A DNA stretch of 62,528 nucleotides from Rhodobacteraceae bacterium HLUCCO07 (lineage in GTDB: Bacteria > Pseudomonadota > Alphaproteobacteria > Rhodobacterales > Rhodobacteraceae). The notes beneath the pieces are model-generated. The model was not told the origin of the DNA, made no database searches, and saw nothing but the letters and a program-made list of their open reading frames with translations. Below are positions 8,076-16,440 of this stretch, piece after piece. How positions within the stretch are numbered: position 1 is the stretch's first letter; every line of letters begins with the position of its first letter. Both the position numbers and the translations under genes were made by a program. The stretch covers positions 1 to 62,528 of the forward strand of contig LJSU01000024.1 in assembly GCA_001314705.1 (NCBI GenBank). The letters run 5' to 3'.

Positions 8076-9296
8076 TCACAATTCGCGTTCCAGCGCCTCG
8101 ATCAGGCGGTCAACTTCCTCGGCGCTGGTGTAATGCACGAAGCTCAGGCGCAACACGCCGCGCTCCGGCGCCACCCCCATCGCTTCGAGCGCGCGCAGCG
8201 CGTAGAAATCGCCGCCACCCGCCATGATGCCGTGCCCGGCCAGCCGACGCGCCACCTCGATCCCCGGCTCACGCAGCGCCACCGCCACCGTGGGCGCACG
8301 ACCCTCGGCCCGATCCGGCCCCAACAGGCGCAGATCGTTGCGCGCGCGCAGCGCATCGAGAAGCGGTTGCAACAGCCGCACCTCATGCGCCCGCATCATG
8401 TCATGTATACCGGTGGCCCGTTCCGCCGGACCACCGCCAATCCCGTGATGCTCGGCCAGGGCGTCGAGGTAATCGGCCATCCCGGCACAGGCCGCCACCT
8501 GCGCGTGATCAGGCCCCGCGGGCGTGAACCGCTTGTAAAGTGTATCGGCGTTGAAATAATGTGCCTGGTTGGGCAGCTGCTCTCCAAGCGCGCGCCGGAC
8601 CACCATGATCCCCTGATGCGGTCCATAGGTCTTGTAAGCCGAGAACAGGTAGATATCCGGTCCCAGTTCCCCGACATCGGGAAACCCGTGCGGCGCATAT
8701 GACACCCCGTCGACACAGACAAACGCCCCCGCCGCATGGGCCATGGCGGTGATCTCGGTCACCGGGTTAACCTCGCCCACCACGTTGGAACAATGCGGAA
8801 AACACACCAGCCGGACGTTCTCATCGAGGAGGTTTTCGAGCGTCGACGGATCGAGATGCCCGCTCTCAGGGTCAATCTTCCATTCGCGCACCTCGACGCC
8901 CGCTTCGGCCAGCCGCCGCCACGGGCCGGTATTGGCTTCGTGATCCTGGTCGGTCACCACGATTGCCTCGCCCGGCTTCATCCATTGCCGGACCGCCTGC
9001 GCCAGGACATAGGTGTTCTGCGTGGTCGATGGCCCGAACGAAAGTTCGTCGCTCTCGATCCCCAGCATCGCCGCCAGCCGCGCGCGCGCCTCGTCCATCT
9101 CCTCACCGCCCAGGCGGCTGGCCTCATAGGGGCCATAAGGCTGCACCTTGCGTTCGCGATAGAACCGCGTCAGCCGGTCGATGACGAACCGCGAGGTGTA
9201 TGACCCGCCCGCATTCTCGAAAAACCCCTGCCCCGTCAGCGACGGCACCTCAAAGGCGGGAAATTGTGCCCGCACGAAATCGACATCCAGATCCAT
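8076..9296 (-). CDS. Class V aminotransferase (cysteine-desulfurase-like, probably not a desulfurase)
   Basis: A 406-residue PLP enzyme of the class V fold. The PLP lysine is Lys222 in SAYKTYGPHQG, with the Asp196 (CVDGVSY) and a nearby His203 expected to hold the cofactor. Where SufS or CsdA carries its catalytic Cys (the RxGxHCA loop), this protein reads GGGDFYALR, so it lacks the persulfide Cys and more resembles the VC1184-type cysteine-desulfurase-like family or isopenicillin-N epimerase relatives. The natural substrate is unknown. It starts the long minus-strand run ending at alaX, lying 48 bp upstream of the photolyase. A strong terminator separates it from the BCCT gene. Confidence 0.85.
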   Translation of the reverse strand: MDLDVDFVRAQFPAFEVPSLTGQGFFENAGGSYTSRFVIDRLTRFYRERKVQPYGPYEASRLGGEEMDEARARLAAMLGIESDELSFGPSTTQNTYVLAQAVRQWMKPGEAIVVTDQDHEANTGPWRRLAEAGVEVREWKIDPESGHLDPSTLENLLDENVRLVCFPHCSNVVGEVNPVTEITAMAHAAGAFVCVDGVSYAPHGFPDVGELGPDIYLFSAYKTYGPHQGIMVVRRALGEQLPNQAHYFNADTLYKRFTPAGPDHAQVAACAGMADYLDALAEHHGIGGGPAERATGIHDMMRAHEVRLLQPLLDALRARNDLRLLGPDRAEGRAPTVAVALREPGIEVARRLAGHGIMAGGGDFYALRALEAMGVAPERGVLRLSFVHYTSAEEVDRLIEALEREL

Positions 9297-9390
9297 CTGT
9301 CACACCCCTCGAACATTTGCGCCCACTCAAGTTGAAAGCCCAGCCAGACACAAGACCCCGGCCCTTCATCTTGCCAAAAATGCTCATAGA

Positions 9391-9427
9391 AAAACAAAAA
9401 GGCCCCGCGACATGCGCGGGGCCTTTC
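9391..9427 (-). terminator. Rho-independent terminator of the BCCT transporter gene
   Basis: A perfect 9-bp stem GGCCCCGCG (9401-9409) / CGCGGGGCC (9415-9423) with a 5-nt loop. On the minus strand it is followed by TTTTTGTTTT. The other side has only TTT, so the main direction is minus, ending the transcript of the transporter that stops at 9447. Confidence 0.9.
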
Positions 9428-9446
9428 CTCGTTCTTTCTGACCGGC

Positions 9447-11096
9447 TCAGCGCTTCTCGGCGCGCAACCCCATGACGATCGCCACACAGATCGCCAGCAG
9501 GATGAGCGTGAACGGCAATCCGGTCGAGATCACCATCGCCTGTAGCGAGGTAAGCCCCCCGCCTATCAGCAACGCGATCGCCACCAGCCCTTCGAAGGTA
9601 CACCAGAACACGCGCTGGCTGACCGGTGCGTCGATCTTGCCACCGGCCGTGATCGTGTCAATCACGAGGCTGCCGGAATCCGACGAGGTGACAAAGAACA
9701 CGATGACCAGCACGATGCCGATGGTCGAGGTGATCGCCGCCAGCGGCAAGCTCTCCAGCATCGCGAAGAGCGACAGCGGCGGATTGTAGCTGTCGATCAC
9801 CTGCGCCTTGACCGCGCTCGTTTCCGGGTTGGCAACAATGTCGTTGATCGCGGCGCCACCAAACACGGCCATCCAGAAGATGCAGACGAGGCTCGGGATG
9901 ATCAGCACGCAGGTCAGGAACTCGCGCACCGTGCGGCCCCGGCTCACGCGGGCGATGAACATGCCAACGAAGGGGGACCAGCTGATCCACCACGCCCAGT
10001 AGAAGGCCGTCCAACCCTGAAGATAGCCCGTGTCCTCGCGGCCATGCGGGTTGGACAGAGGAAGAAGCTCCTGCACATAGGCACCCAGACCCTTGAAGAA
10101 CTCGGTCATGATGCCCATGGCCCCCGCTGCGAACAGCACGAAGAGAAGCAGGACAATCGCGATCACCATGTTGATCTCCGAAAGCACCTTCACGCCCCCG
10201 TCGAGCCCGCGCAGAACCGAGATAAGCGCCACTGCGGTGATGCCACAGATCAGGATGACCTGCGTCGTCACGCCCTCCGGGATGCCATAGACATACTCCA
10301 GGCCGGCATTGGCCTGCTGCGCCCCGAGACCCAGCGAGGTGGCCAGGCCGAACAGCGTGGCGAACACCGCCAGGGTGTCGATGACATGGCCCCACCAGCC
10401 CCAGACGCGCTCACCCAGAATCGGATAGAAGGCCGAGCGGATGGTCAGCGGCAGACCCTTGTTATAGGTGAACAGGCCCAGCCCCAGTGCGACAACGGCA
10501 TAGATTGCCCAGGGGTGCAGCGCCCAGTGATAGGACGTTGCGGCCAACGCCATGCGCCGGGCCTCCTCGATATTGCCCTCGATCAGCCCGCCATCCTCGT
10601 CAAAGGGGCGCACCACGCCCAAGGGCTCGTCACCCCAAGGTGTGCCGAAGTAATAGGCCGGCTCAAGAACACCGAAGAACATCAGGCCGATGCCCATGCC
10701 GGCCGCGAACAGCATCGAGAACCAGCCGATATAGCCGTAGTCCGGCGTCGCATCCGTCCCCCCAAGGCGGACCGAGCCCCACGGGCTGATGATCAACAGA
10801 AGGCAGAACACCACGAAAATGTTCGCTGACCACATGAAGAACCAGTCGAACGTGCTGGTCAGCGCCGGGCGCAGCCAGCCAAAGAAATCCGCCGCCTGCT
10901 GCGGCGCGATGAGCGCATAAGCCGTGAACAGCACGACCACCAACCCCGAGATCACGAAAACGGGGTTGTGAATGTCGAGTCCGAACGGCCCGATCCTGGG
11001 TTGTATGTTGTCCTGACCGACCTGGTAGTCGGTCTCGATGATATCCGAATGGCCTTCCGGCTCCGGGATACCCTGGTCTGTCGTTTCCTCGGCCAT
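9447..11096 (-). CDS. BCCT family betaine/carnitine/choline-type transporter
   Basis: A 549-residue secondary transporter with twelve hydrophobic helices and a short acidic N-terminus. The BCCT signature is clear: GMGIGLMFFGVLEP in the early helices, YHWALHPW, and WWISWSPFVGMFIARVSRGRTVREF around helix 8. The GMGIG form is that of sodium-coupled betaine carriers. Likely substrates are glycine betaine, DMSP, choline or carnitine; sequence alone does not decide. Context is suggestive: dmdA and acuI for DMSP breakdown lie 2 kb upstream on the same strand, and a universal stress protein gene precedes it by 39 bp, probably in one transcript. A strong terminator follows. Confidence 0.92.
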   Translation of the reverse strand: MAEETTDQGIPEPEGHSDIIETDYQVGQDNIQPRIGPFGLDIHNPVFVISGLVVVLFTAYALIAPQQAADFFGWLRPALTSTFDWFFMWSANIFVVFCLLLIISPWGSVRLGGTDATPDYGYIGWFSMLFAAGMGIGLMFFGVLEPAYYFGTPWGDEPLGVVRPFDEDGGLIEGNIEEARRMALAATSYHWALHPWAIYAVVALGLGLFTYNKGLPLTIRSAFYPILGERVWGWWGHVIDTLAVFATLFGLATSLGLGAQQANAGLEYVYGIPEGVTTQVILICGITAVALISVLRGLDGGVKVLSEINMVIAIVLLLFVLFAAGAMGIMTEFFKGLGAYVQELLPLSNPHGREDTGYLQGWTAFYWAWWISWSPFVGMFIARVSRGRTVREFLTCVLIIPSLVCIFWMAVFGGAAINDIVANPETSAVKAQVIDSYNPPLSLFAMLESLPLAAITSTIGIVLVIVFFVTSSDSGSLVIDTITAGGKIDAPVSQRVFWCTFEGLVAIALLIGGGLTSLQAMVISTGLPFTLILLAICVAIVMGLRAEKR

Positions 11097-11135
11097 TTAA
11101 CGGCCTCCCTTGTCTCGTTTTCCCTCGATCCTGAT

Positions 11136-11552
11136 TCAGCCGCGCACGACCATGACGGAACATTTGGCATGCTCGGCGAGCTTGCCGCCATTCGATGGCC
11201 AGATGTAATCCATCACGTTGGGCATATGGCTCTGCATGACCACCAGATCGGCACCGGTCTCCTTGACCGAACGCAACAGCGCATCGTCGAGGTCGGTGGT
11301 CGGGTCATGGCTGACCACGGTGTACTCATGCGTCTCGATACCGTGGCTCTTTGCCTGTTCCTGCGCGAACTCGGACAGCTTGGCCTCGTATTCCTTGGGG
11401 TTGTGCCCCATGGCCCCGGGCGTGGCCGCGGTCACCCCGACATAGGTCACCTTGGCCCCGTAATGCTTGGCCAGATCCGCCGCGCATGTAAGCGCCCGTT
11501 CGAGGTCTGATAGATGTGCTAGATCGACCGGCACCATGATTCTCGAAAACAC
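11136..11552 (-). CDS. Universal stress protein (UspA family)
   Basis: A small (138-residue) cytoplasmic alpha/beta protein with the UspA fold: an N-terminal FSRIMVPVDLAHLSD strand-loop and a C-terminal ADLVVMQSHMP segment followed by CSVMVVRG. The canonical ATP-binding G-2x-G-9x-G-S/T is replaced by a loop reading NVMDYIWPSNGGK, so nucleotide binding is uncertain. I start at the GTG at 11550-11552 because GGAGGGAGAG precedes it at ideal spacing; the longer frame upstream lacks such a site. The gene sits 39 bp before the BCCT transporter. Usp partners of osmolyte transporters are known (TeaD with the TeaABC ectoine transporter), so a regulatory role on the carrier is a reasonable inference. 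Confidence 0.88.
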   Translation of the reverse strand: MFSRIMVPVDLAHLSDLERALTCAADLAKHYGAKVTYVGVTAATPGAMGHNPKEYEAKLSEFAQEQAKSHGIETHEYTVVSHDPTTDLDDALLRSVKETGADLVVMQSHMPNVMDYIWPSNGGKLAEHAKCSVMVVRG

Positions 11553-11874
11553 GTCTCTCCCTCCATTTCGGCGCGAAAGTAGGCTCTTGGCGGCCTGTTG
11601 AGCAGCAATGGGTGACCCCATCTTCCGCGCACATTCGGTTTCGGGGGTCCGCGATGGGTCCGCGGGATGCCCCTTGGATCGTCACCCTAGACCGAAACCC
11701 GCCCATCAATCAAACAACTGCGGCGCATTGGCAAACGAATACGGCATTTCCCCCGCCCGAACCGGCCCCACGACGCGAGAGGCCGGCATGCAAAAGCATA
11801 CCATGCAGGTGACACCACCGTTCACATTCTTCGCCATCCGCAACCATCGGCGCGCGCGCCGCGCGTGAACGGGT
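11553..11874. other. Intergenic region between the HIT and usp genes
   Basis: No gene is supported here. It must hold the promoter of the usp-BCCT transcript on the minus strand, but I could not pick out convincing -35/-10 boxes. A 14-bp perfect GC palindrome (11848-11861) lies just after the stop of the HIT gene and could form a hairpin in its mRNA; no T-run follows. The plus-strand frames are short and lack ribosome sites. Confidence 0.4.
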
Positions 11875-12300
11875 TCAGCCCATTTCCGCCAGCGCGGCGC
11901 GAATCTTCGCAGCCTTTGCCTCGAGATCATCCATCTCGGCCATCTGCCCCGGCGGACGCAGGCTCACACCCTCATGGCGGGGCAATACGTGGTAATGCAG
12001 GTGAAACACCTCCTGCCCGCCCGGCGCTTCGTTGAACTGCTGCACCGTCACGCCGCCCGCATCAAAGGCGCGCATCACCGCATGCCCCATCCGTCGCACC
12101 GTGCGAAGGCAGGCGGTCAGCTGGTCGTCGCTGGCATCGAGCATGTTGCGTGCCGGGGTCTTGGGAATCACAAGGCAATGCCCGTCGGCACGCGGCATGA
12201 TATCCATGAAAACATAGGTTTCGGCGTCCTCGTAGAGCTTCACGCTCGGAATCTCGCCGCGCAGGATCTTGGCGAAGATGTTGTCTCTGTCATAGCTCAT
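11875..12300 (-). CDS. HIT family nucleotide-binding hydrolase
   Basis: A 141-residue histidine-triad protein of the HinT/Hint branch, expected to hydrolyse nucleoside phosphoramidates such as AMP-lysine. The start MSYDRDNIFAKILRGEIPS matches the family (IFxKIxxGEIP), and the catalytic triad motif is HLHYHVL near residue 100. ADGHCLVIPK is also typical. The frame is open upstream, but the ATG at 12298-12300 gives the standard N-terminus. It follows a GNAT gene on the same strand. Confidence 0.93.
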   Translation of the reverse strand: MSYDRDNIFAKILRGEIPSVKLYEDAETYVFMDIMPRADGHCLVIPKTPARNMLDASDDQLTACLRTVRRMGHAVMRAFDAGGVTVQQFNEAPGGQEVFHLHYHVLPRHEGVSLRPPGQMAEMDDLEAKAAKIRAALAEMG

Positions 12301-12406
12301 GGCCAAACGCCTCCAGAATCGTTCAGTTTTCAGCCTAGAGCGTTTCAGACACGGGTTGAACCATGCAACGGCACAACGAGGGCGCGTGGCCCCGTCCACC
12401 GGCTAT

Positions 12407-12859
12407 CTAACCCTGAACCCTGCAAACGAACCGGGTCGCCTCGATCTCGACCGGATGAAACCCCAGCCGCATGTAGAACGCCTGCGCCGCGCTGTTGCCC
12501 GGGTCGGTGGCCACCGTCATGACGTCACAGCTCTCGCTCCCGGCCCAGCCCAATGCCGCCGCCACCAAGGCTCGGCCCACCCCCTGCCCGCGCCAGTCGC
12601 GCGAAACGTAAAGGTGATGCAAATCCACGCCCCGCCGACCGGTCTGCATCTGCACCCGCCGCTGACAGGCCGCATAGCCAATCAGCCCCCCCGCCACCTC
12701 GGCCACCCACACCTCGAGCCAAGGCGCATTGCCCAGACAATCACGCGCCAGCGCCGCGCACGTCGCCGTTACCTCATCCCCGTGGTGCATGGCCAGCGCC
12801 GCCACCATTTCCGTCAGCACGGTCATGTCGCCCGCCTCCGGCCGTCTGATATGTATCAT
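12407..12859 (-). CDS. GNAT family N-acetyltransferase
   Basis: A 150-residue acetyl-CoA-dependent acetyltransferase. The acetyl-CoA pyrophosphate loop RGQGVGRAL (Q/R-x-x-G-x-G/A) is present near the middle, preceded by the strand HLYVSRDWRG, and the C-terminal AAQAFYMRLGF is the usual motif B. It appears to be of the small Rim/YhdJ-like type acting on an unknown amine. The terminator of acuI lies just upstream, so it has its own promoter in 12860-12905 or is read through. Confidence 0.88.
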   Translation of the reverse strand: MIHIRRPEAGDMTVLTEMVAALAMHHGDEVTATCAALARDCLGNAPWLEVWVAEVAGGLIGYAACQRRVQMQTGRRGVDLHHLYVSRDWRGQGVGRALVAAALGWAGSESCDVMTVATDPGNSAAQAFYMRLGFHPVEIEATRFVCRVQG

Positions 12860-12904
12860 TGCCCCGTTCGCCTTCTCTTTCGGGCGCCACGGGGGCTTGA
12901 TCGA

Positions 12905-12935
12905 ATGAAAAAGACCGCCCGCGGCGGTCTTTCCT
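12905..12935 (-). terminator. Rho-independent terminator of acuI
   Basis: A 7-bp GC stem GACCGCC (12913-12919) / GGCGGTC (12923-12929), extended by A-T pairs, with a 3-nt loop. On the minus strand it is followed by TTTTTCATT. It lies about 125 bp after the acuI stop. The plus side also has a short T-run, so it may work both ways. Confidence 0.85.
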
Positions 12936-13059
12936 TCAGCATCTCATCATGCCCGGTCCGCCCATCTCAATGAGACAGCGTAAAATACCAAGCGTTATGT
13001 GCGGTTCTTTCGGTCATGGACGGCACGTTGCACCGCACCGCCCCACCTGTCAATGGCAA

Positions 13060-14055
13060 TCAGGCATTCACGTCCACCACGACCCGCCCCTTGATCTGGC
13101 CTTTCAGGATATCGGCTCCCAGCCCCGGCAGATCAGAAAGCGTTGCAGGCCGGATCATCGCCTCAAGCTTCTCCATCGGCAGGTCGCGCGCGACCCGCTC
13201 CCAGGCCCGCAGCCGGTTTTCATAGGGCTGCATCACCGAATCGATGCCAAGGAGGTTCACCCCGCGCAGGATGAAGGGCGTAATCATCGCCCCCTCGATC
13301 ATGGCGCCCCCGGCCAGGCCCACGGCCGCGACGCTCGTGCCGTATTTCATCTGCTTGAGCACCCGGCCCAGCATGGCGCCCGCAACAGCGTCGATACAGC
13401 CGACCCATTGCTCGCCCTCCAGCGGCTTTTTCGTGACCTCGGTCAACTCCTCGCGCGGCACGATCCGGCTCGCGCCAAGGTCTTTCAGGTAATCGCCGGT
13501 CTCGGGCCGCCCGGTCACCGCGGCCACCTCATGCCCCAGATATGCAAGAATCGCGGTCGCGACCGAGCCCACGCCCCCCGCGGCCCCGGTCACGAGAACC
13601 GGACCATGACCGGGCTCCAGCCCGTGATCTTCCAGCGCCATCACCGATAGCATCGCGGTCAGACCCGCGGTCCCCACCGCCATTGCCGCGCGGGTGTCCA
13701 GACCCGCGGGCAGCGGCACCAGCCAATCGGCCTTGACCCGCGCCTTTTGGGCATAACCGCCCCAATGCGCCTCACCCACGCGCCAGCCGGTCAGGACCAC
13801 CTTGTCACCCGGCTTGTAGCGCGCATCCGTGGACGCCTCGACCGTGCCGGCAAAGTCGATCCCCGGCACGTGCGGGTAGTGCCGCACCAACCCGCCCCCC
13901 GGGCCGACGCACAGCCCGTCCTTGTAGTTCACCGTCGAATACTCGACCGCGACCAGAACCTCGGCCTCGGGCAGGTCGTCCACCGCGATCTGTTTCACCG
14001 CGGCGCTGGTCTTGCCGCTGTCTTCGTCTTTTTCCACCACAAGCGCGTTGAACAT
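13060..14055 (-). CDS. acuI: Acrylyl-CoA reductase AcuI (MDR family)
   Basis: A 331-residue zinc-independent medium-chain reductase of the YhdH/AcuI family, reducing acrylyl-CoA to propionyl-CoA with NADPH. It starts MFNALVVEKDEDSGKTSA, has STVNYKDGLCVG near the N-terminus, PHVPGIDFAGTVE, and the nucleotide-binding ATGAAGGVGS-type loop (VTGAAGGVGSVA). The start at 14053-14055 is preceded by AGGAAGG. In roseobacters such as Ruegeria pomeroyi acuI is cotranscribed with dmdA; here it lies 102 bp downstream of dmdA on the same strand. It detoxifies acrylyl-CoA formed during DMSP or 3-hydroxypropionate metabolism. Confidence 0.93.
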   Translation of the reverse strand: MFNALVVEKDEDSGKTSAAVKQIAVDDLPEAEVLVAVEYSTVNYKDGLCVGPGGGLVRHYPHVPGIDFAGTVEASTDARYKPGDKVVLTGWRVGEAHWGGYAQKARVKADWLVPLPAGLDTRAAMAVGTAGLTAMLSVMALEDHGLEPGHGPVLVTGAAGGVGSVATAILAYLGHEVAAVTGRPETGDYLKDLGASRIVPREELTEVTKKPLEGEQWVGCIDAVAGAMLGRVLKQMKYGTSVAAVGLAGGAMIEGAMITPFILRGVNLLGIDSVMQPYENRLRAWERVARDLPMEKLEAMIRPATLSDLPGLGADILKGQIKGRVVVDVNA

Positions 14056-14157
14056 CTCAGCCTTCCTTTCGTTGGGAGAATCCCCGTTTTTCGTCTGTCT
14101 CAGGATACTCGAATCCACGGTGACGAACAGGCCGTCTCTGACACCCGGTCGTCCACC

Positions 14158-15261
14158 TTATGCCCAGAACATATCTCGCACGCAGGCTGCGCGCACCCCA
14201 TCAGGCGTGATCACATCGACATCCGTGCCCTCGTCCCAATGGGTCATGCGCACCATCCCGATGGCCACGTTGGTCTCGAAATCCGGCGACCATGCCGCGC
14301 TGCTGACATGGCCCACCTGTGTGTCACCCGCCATGACCGGCCACAACCGGTCACAACCCGGCACCCGGTCGCCATAAATCTCGATTGCCCGGATCTGGCG
14401 TACCGGCCCTTCCCGCGCCACCCGCAAAAGTGCATCGCGTCCGACACAGCCGATGGCTGTCTGAGTATTGCAAAACCGCCCCAATCCGCATTCATGTGGC
14501 GTGTTCTCGTCGGTCATGTCATTGCCATAGCTGAGCAATCCCCCTTCGATCCGCTCGATCAGGTTGGGACAGCCCGCATACACATCCATCGACCGCCCCG
14601 CCTCCATCAGCGCATGCCACAGCGACATCCCGATATCACTTCCCTCGACATAAATCTCGAAACCGCCCTGCTTGGAATAGCCCGACCGCGCCACGACCAG
14701 TTGCCGCCCGCGGAACGCGAAAAGGCCAAAGCGGAAGAAACGGACATTGCGCACCGCATCCCCGAACACCGCCGCCACCAGGTCCTCGGCAAGCGGTCCC
14801 TGCACGGCAAGCGGGCTCACATCCGGCTCCTGAATCAGCACATCGAGCCGGAAGCCGTAGGCCAGCCCCTTGACCCAGAACAGCAGATCGCTGTCGGCAA
14901 TCGATATCCACCAACGATCCTCGGCAAGCTTGACCGCCACCGGATCGTTGAGCATTCCACCAGTCTCATCGACAATCGGCACGTAATAGCATTGCCCCGG
15001 CAGCATGGCGCGCAGATCGCGCGGGGTCAGCATCTGCACAAGCCGCGTCGCGTCAGGCCCCCGGATCTCGATCTGGCGCTCGCAGGCCACGTCCCAGACC
15101 TGCACCGCTTCCTTGAGATGGCGGTAGTCCTCCTCGATACTGCGAAAAACCGTCGGCAACAGCATCCGGTTGTAGACCGTGTATCCCTTCACGCCGGCCG
15201 CCTCGACCCCGTCCGAGAACGGCGTCCGGCGCAGTCGCCGCGATAACGAAATCAAAGCCAT
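14158..15261 (-). CDS. dmdA: Dimethylsulfoniopropionate demethylase DmdA
   Basis: A 367-residue GcvT-fold methyltransferase, identified as DmdA, which moves a methyl group of DMSP to tetrahydrofolate, leaving methylmercaptopropionate. Supporting features are the N-terminal SLSRRLRRTPFSDGVEAAGV and TVYNRMLLPTVFRSIEEDYR, the tail SPDFETNVAIGMVR, and above all the downstream acuI, the arrangement known from roseobacters. The frame is open far upstream through the dinB gene; I chose the ATG at 15259-15261, which gives the family length and overlaps the preceding stop by 10 bp. A non-DmdA GcvT-family enzyme is the alternative, less likely given the neighbour. Confidence 0.87.
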   Translation of the reverse strand: MALISLSRRLRRTPFSDGVEAAGVKGYTVYNRMLLPTVFRSIEEDYRHLKEAVQVWDVACERQIEIRGPDATRLVQMLTPRDLRAMLPGQCYYVPIVDETGGMLNDPVAVKLAEDRWWISIADSDLLFWVKGLAYGFRLDVLIQEPDVSPLAVQGPLAEDLVAAVFGDAVRNVRFFRFGLFAFRGRQLVVARSGYSKQGGFEIYVEGSDIGMSLWHALMEAGRSMDVYAGCPNLIERIEGGLLSYGNDMTDENTPHECGLGRFCNTQTAIGCVGRDALLRVAREGPVRQIRAIEIYGDRVPGCDRLWPVMAGDTQVGHVSSAAWSPDFETNVAIGMVRMTHWDEGTDVDVITPDGVRAACVRDMFWA

Positions 15262-15767
15262 GGCCCCTCCTCGGGCATGAAGGCCAGGTCGCTGGTCCAC
15301 CCCGCACCGCCCGTCGCAGTAACCATGGCGTGAACCTGGCCACGGTGATGGGCCTGGTGGTTGAACATATGCGCCACGCAAAGCGCCATGGGCTTGGAAA
15401 CTTCCCGCCCTTGTGCCCCGGAAAACCAGGTCAGGTCTCCGACCAGGTCGATCGCGCGCAAGCCTTCGGCCCAAAGCAGGGTGCGCGCATCCATGCGGAA
15501 CCGCTCCAGTGCCCAATCGGACAGCCGCGTCGTCGTGTCGACACTCTCGGGAATGCCGCCTTCGGGGCGCGCACCGCCATCGAACCGCGCCATCCACATC
15601 GCATCCCCCCAAAGCAGGTGGTTCGCCGTCGCCATAATCGAGCCGAAGAACGCGCCGCGATCCTGACGACAGGCGTGCTCGCCCAACGCCTCCATCGCGG
15701 CTTTCATCTGCTTGTTCTGCCACGCATTATAGCGTGCCATGGTCAACACGAACTGCGGCGTGATCAT
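15252..15767 (-). CDS. DinB/YfiT family metal-binding protein
   Basis: A 171-residue four-helix-bundle protein of the DinB superfamily. The expected three metal-binding histidines are visible: one in ATANHLLWGD and two in FNHQAHHRGQVH. Members include thiol-dependent S-transferases (bacillithiol, mycothiol, maleylpyruvate isomerase) and DNA-damage-inducible proteins; the function here is unknown. Its stop overlaps the dmdA start by 10 bp, so the two are cotranscribed and likely coupled. Two starts compete: GTG at 15774-15776 with GGGAGG nine bases ahead, and ATG at 15765-15767, which I chose because it gives the common family N-terminus MITPQFVLTMARYN. Confidence 0.85.
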   Translation of the reverse strand: MITPQFVLTMARYNAWQNKQMKAAMEALGEHACRQDRGAFFGSIMATANHLLWGDAMWMARFDGGARPEGGIPESVDTTTRLSDWALERFRMDARTLLWAEGLRAIDLVGDLTWFSGAQGREVSKPMALCVAHMFNHQAHHRGQVHAMVTATGGAGWTSDLAFMPEEGPWL

Positions 15768-16029
15768 CGCCCTCACCGTCCGGCGCCTCCCGAAGCGCCG
15801 CCCATCACATTCAGTCTGGCTTCAACACCTGGCGACTCGACATCGCCGATCCGAAGTTCAGTCAATTGGCATGCCCTGGCAAGCCTGAAACGCTTCATCG
15901 CGAAGCGCGAAAATGCGCATTCGTCGAGGATTTCCTGCCTGAACTGTCACTCGAACGCCAAAATTGAAGCGCCGGCCCCTTCCCAAACGCTCGGACGGAC
16001 CCTATGTTGGACATGTTCCTGAGGGAACT

Positions 16030-16322
16030 ATGGACATAAACGCGCTCGTAATAAGCGGATCGGACCCGGGGGCGGTACCCGGCGGCTCCACCAAAATCCC
16101 TTCGTTGGGGGACCATGGGGCCGAAACAGGATCGACGAACGTGTAAAGGGGTTTGCTTTGTCCCGGTGAGGTACCACCGTTATCGGTCCGTAAAGCATAA
16201 TTGCCAACGACAATCGTGCTCCGGTTGCAGTTGCCGCGTAAGCGGTAACAAGACCGAAACCTAAGTCCTTTCGCCTAGCCGCGCAAGGCGGGGTCCGCAG
16301 GCACCTGGCAACAGAAGCCTGC
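16030..16322 (+). ncRNA. ssrA: Transfer-messenger RNA, circularly permuted two-piece form
   Basis: The acceptor piece comes first: T-stem CCGGG (16066-16070) / CCCGG (16078-16082), then CGGCTCC, discriminator A and CCA (16083-16093). After a short spacer the coding piece begins GGGGCCG (16117-16123), which pairs with CGGCTCC and includes the G3-U70 alanine identity pair. GAAACAGGATCGACG is the conserved tmRNA 5' motif. The tag reading frame runs 16203-16241 and encodes ANDNRAPVAVAA then TAA. The outer ends are approximate, the 3' end being set by the hairpin GCAGGC/GCCTGC. Permuted ssrA genes are characteristic of alphaproteobacteria; the spacer is removed to give two RNAs. Confidence 0.95.
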
Positions 16323-16356
16323 ACTTTACCCTCCTTCATACGCGCGCGCCAAGACG

Positions 16357-16386
16357 CAAAAACCCCGTCCGGGGCCTTTCTCTTTT
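16357..16386 (+). terminator. Terminator downstream of ssrA
   Basis: A short stem CCCC(G)/GGGG at 16363-16374 with an A-run before it and TTTCTCTTTT after it, about 35 bp beyond the end of tmRNA and 55 bp before sspB. The stem is short, so partial read-through into sspB is possible. Confidence 0.65.
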
Positions 16387-16440
16387 CCCCGAATCGCCTA
16401 TGCTGATACCCGATTGAAACCGCGAAAGGGTCGGACCAAG

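Noticed and set aside
6792-8702. 636-codon plus-strand frame across photolyase and aminotransferase genes
   Set aside because: Antisense shadow; crosses two real genes and has no ribosome site or recognisable domain.
13747-15246. 499-codon plus-strand frame opposite acuI and dmdA
   Set aside because: Antisense shadow of conserved genes.
16028-16339. 103-codon minus-strand frame in the sspB upstream region
   Set aside because: It lies opposite the tmRNA gene, whose acceptor stem, tag and conserved 5' motif explain the conserved sequence.
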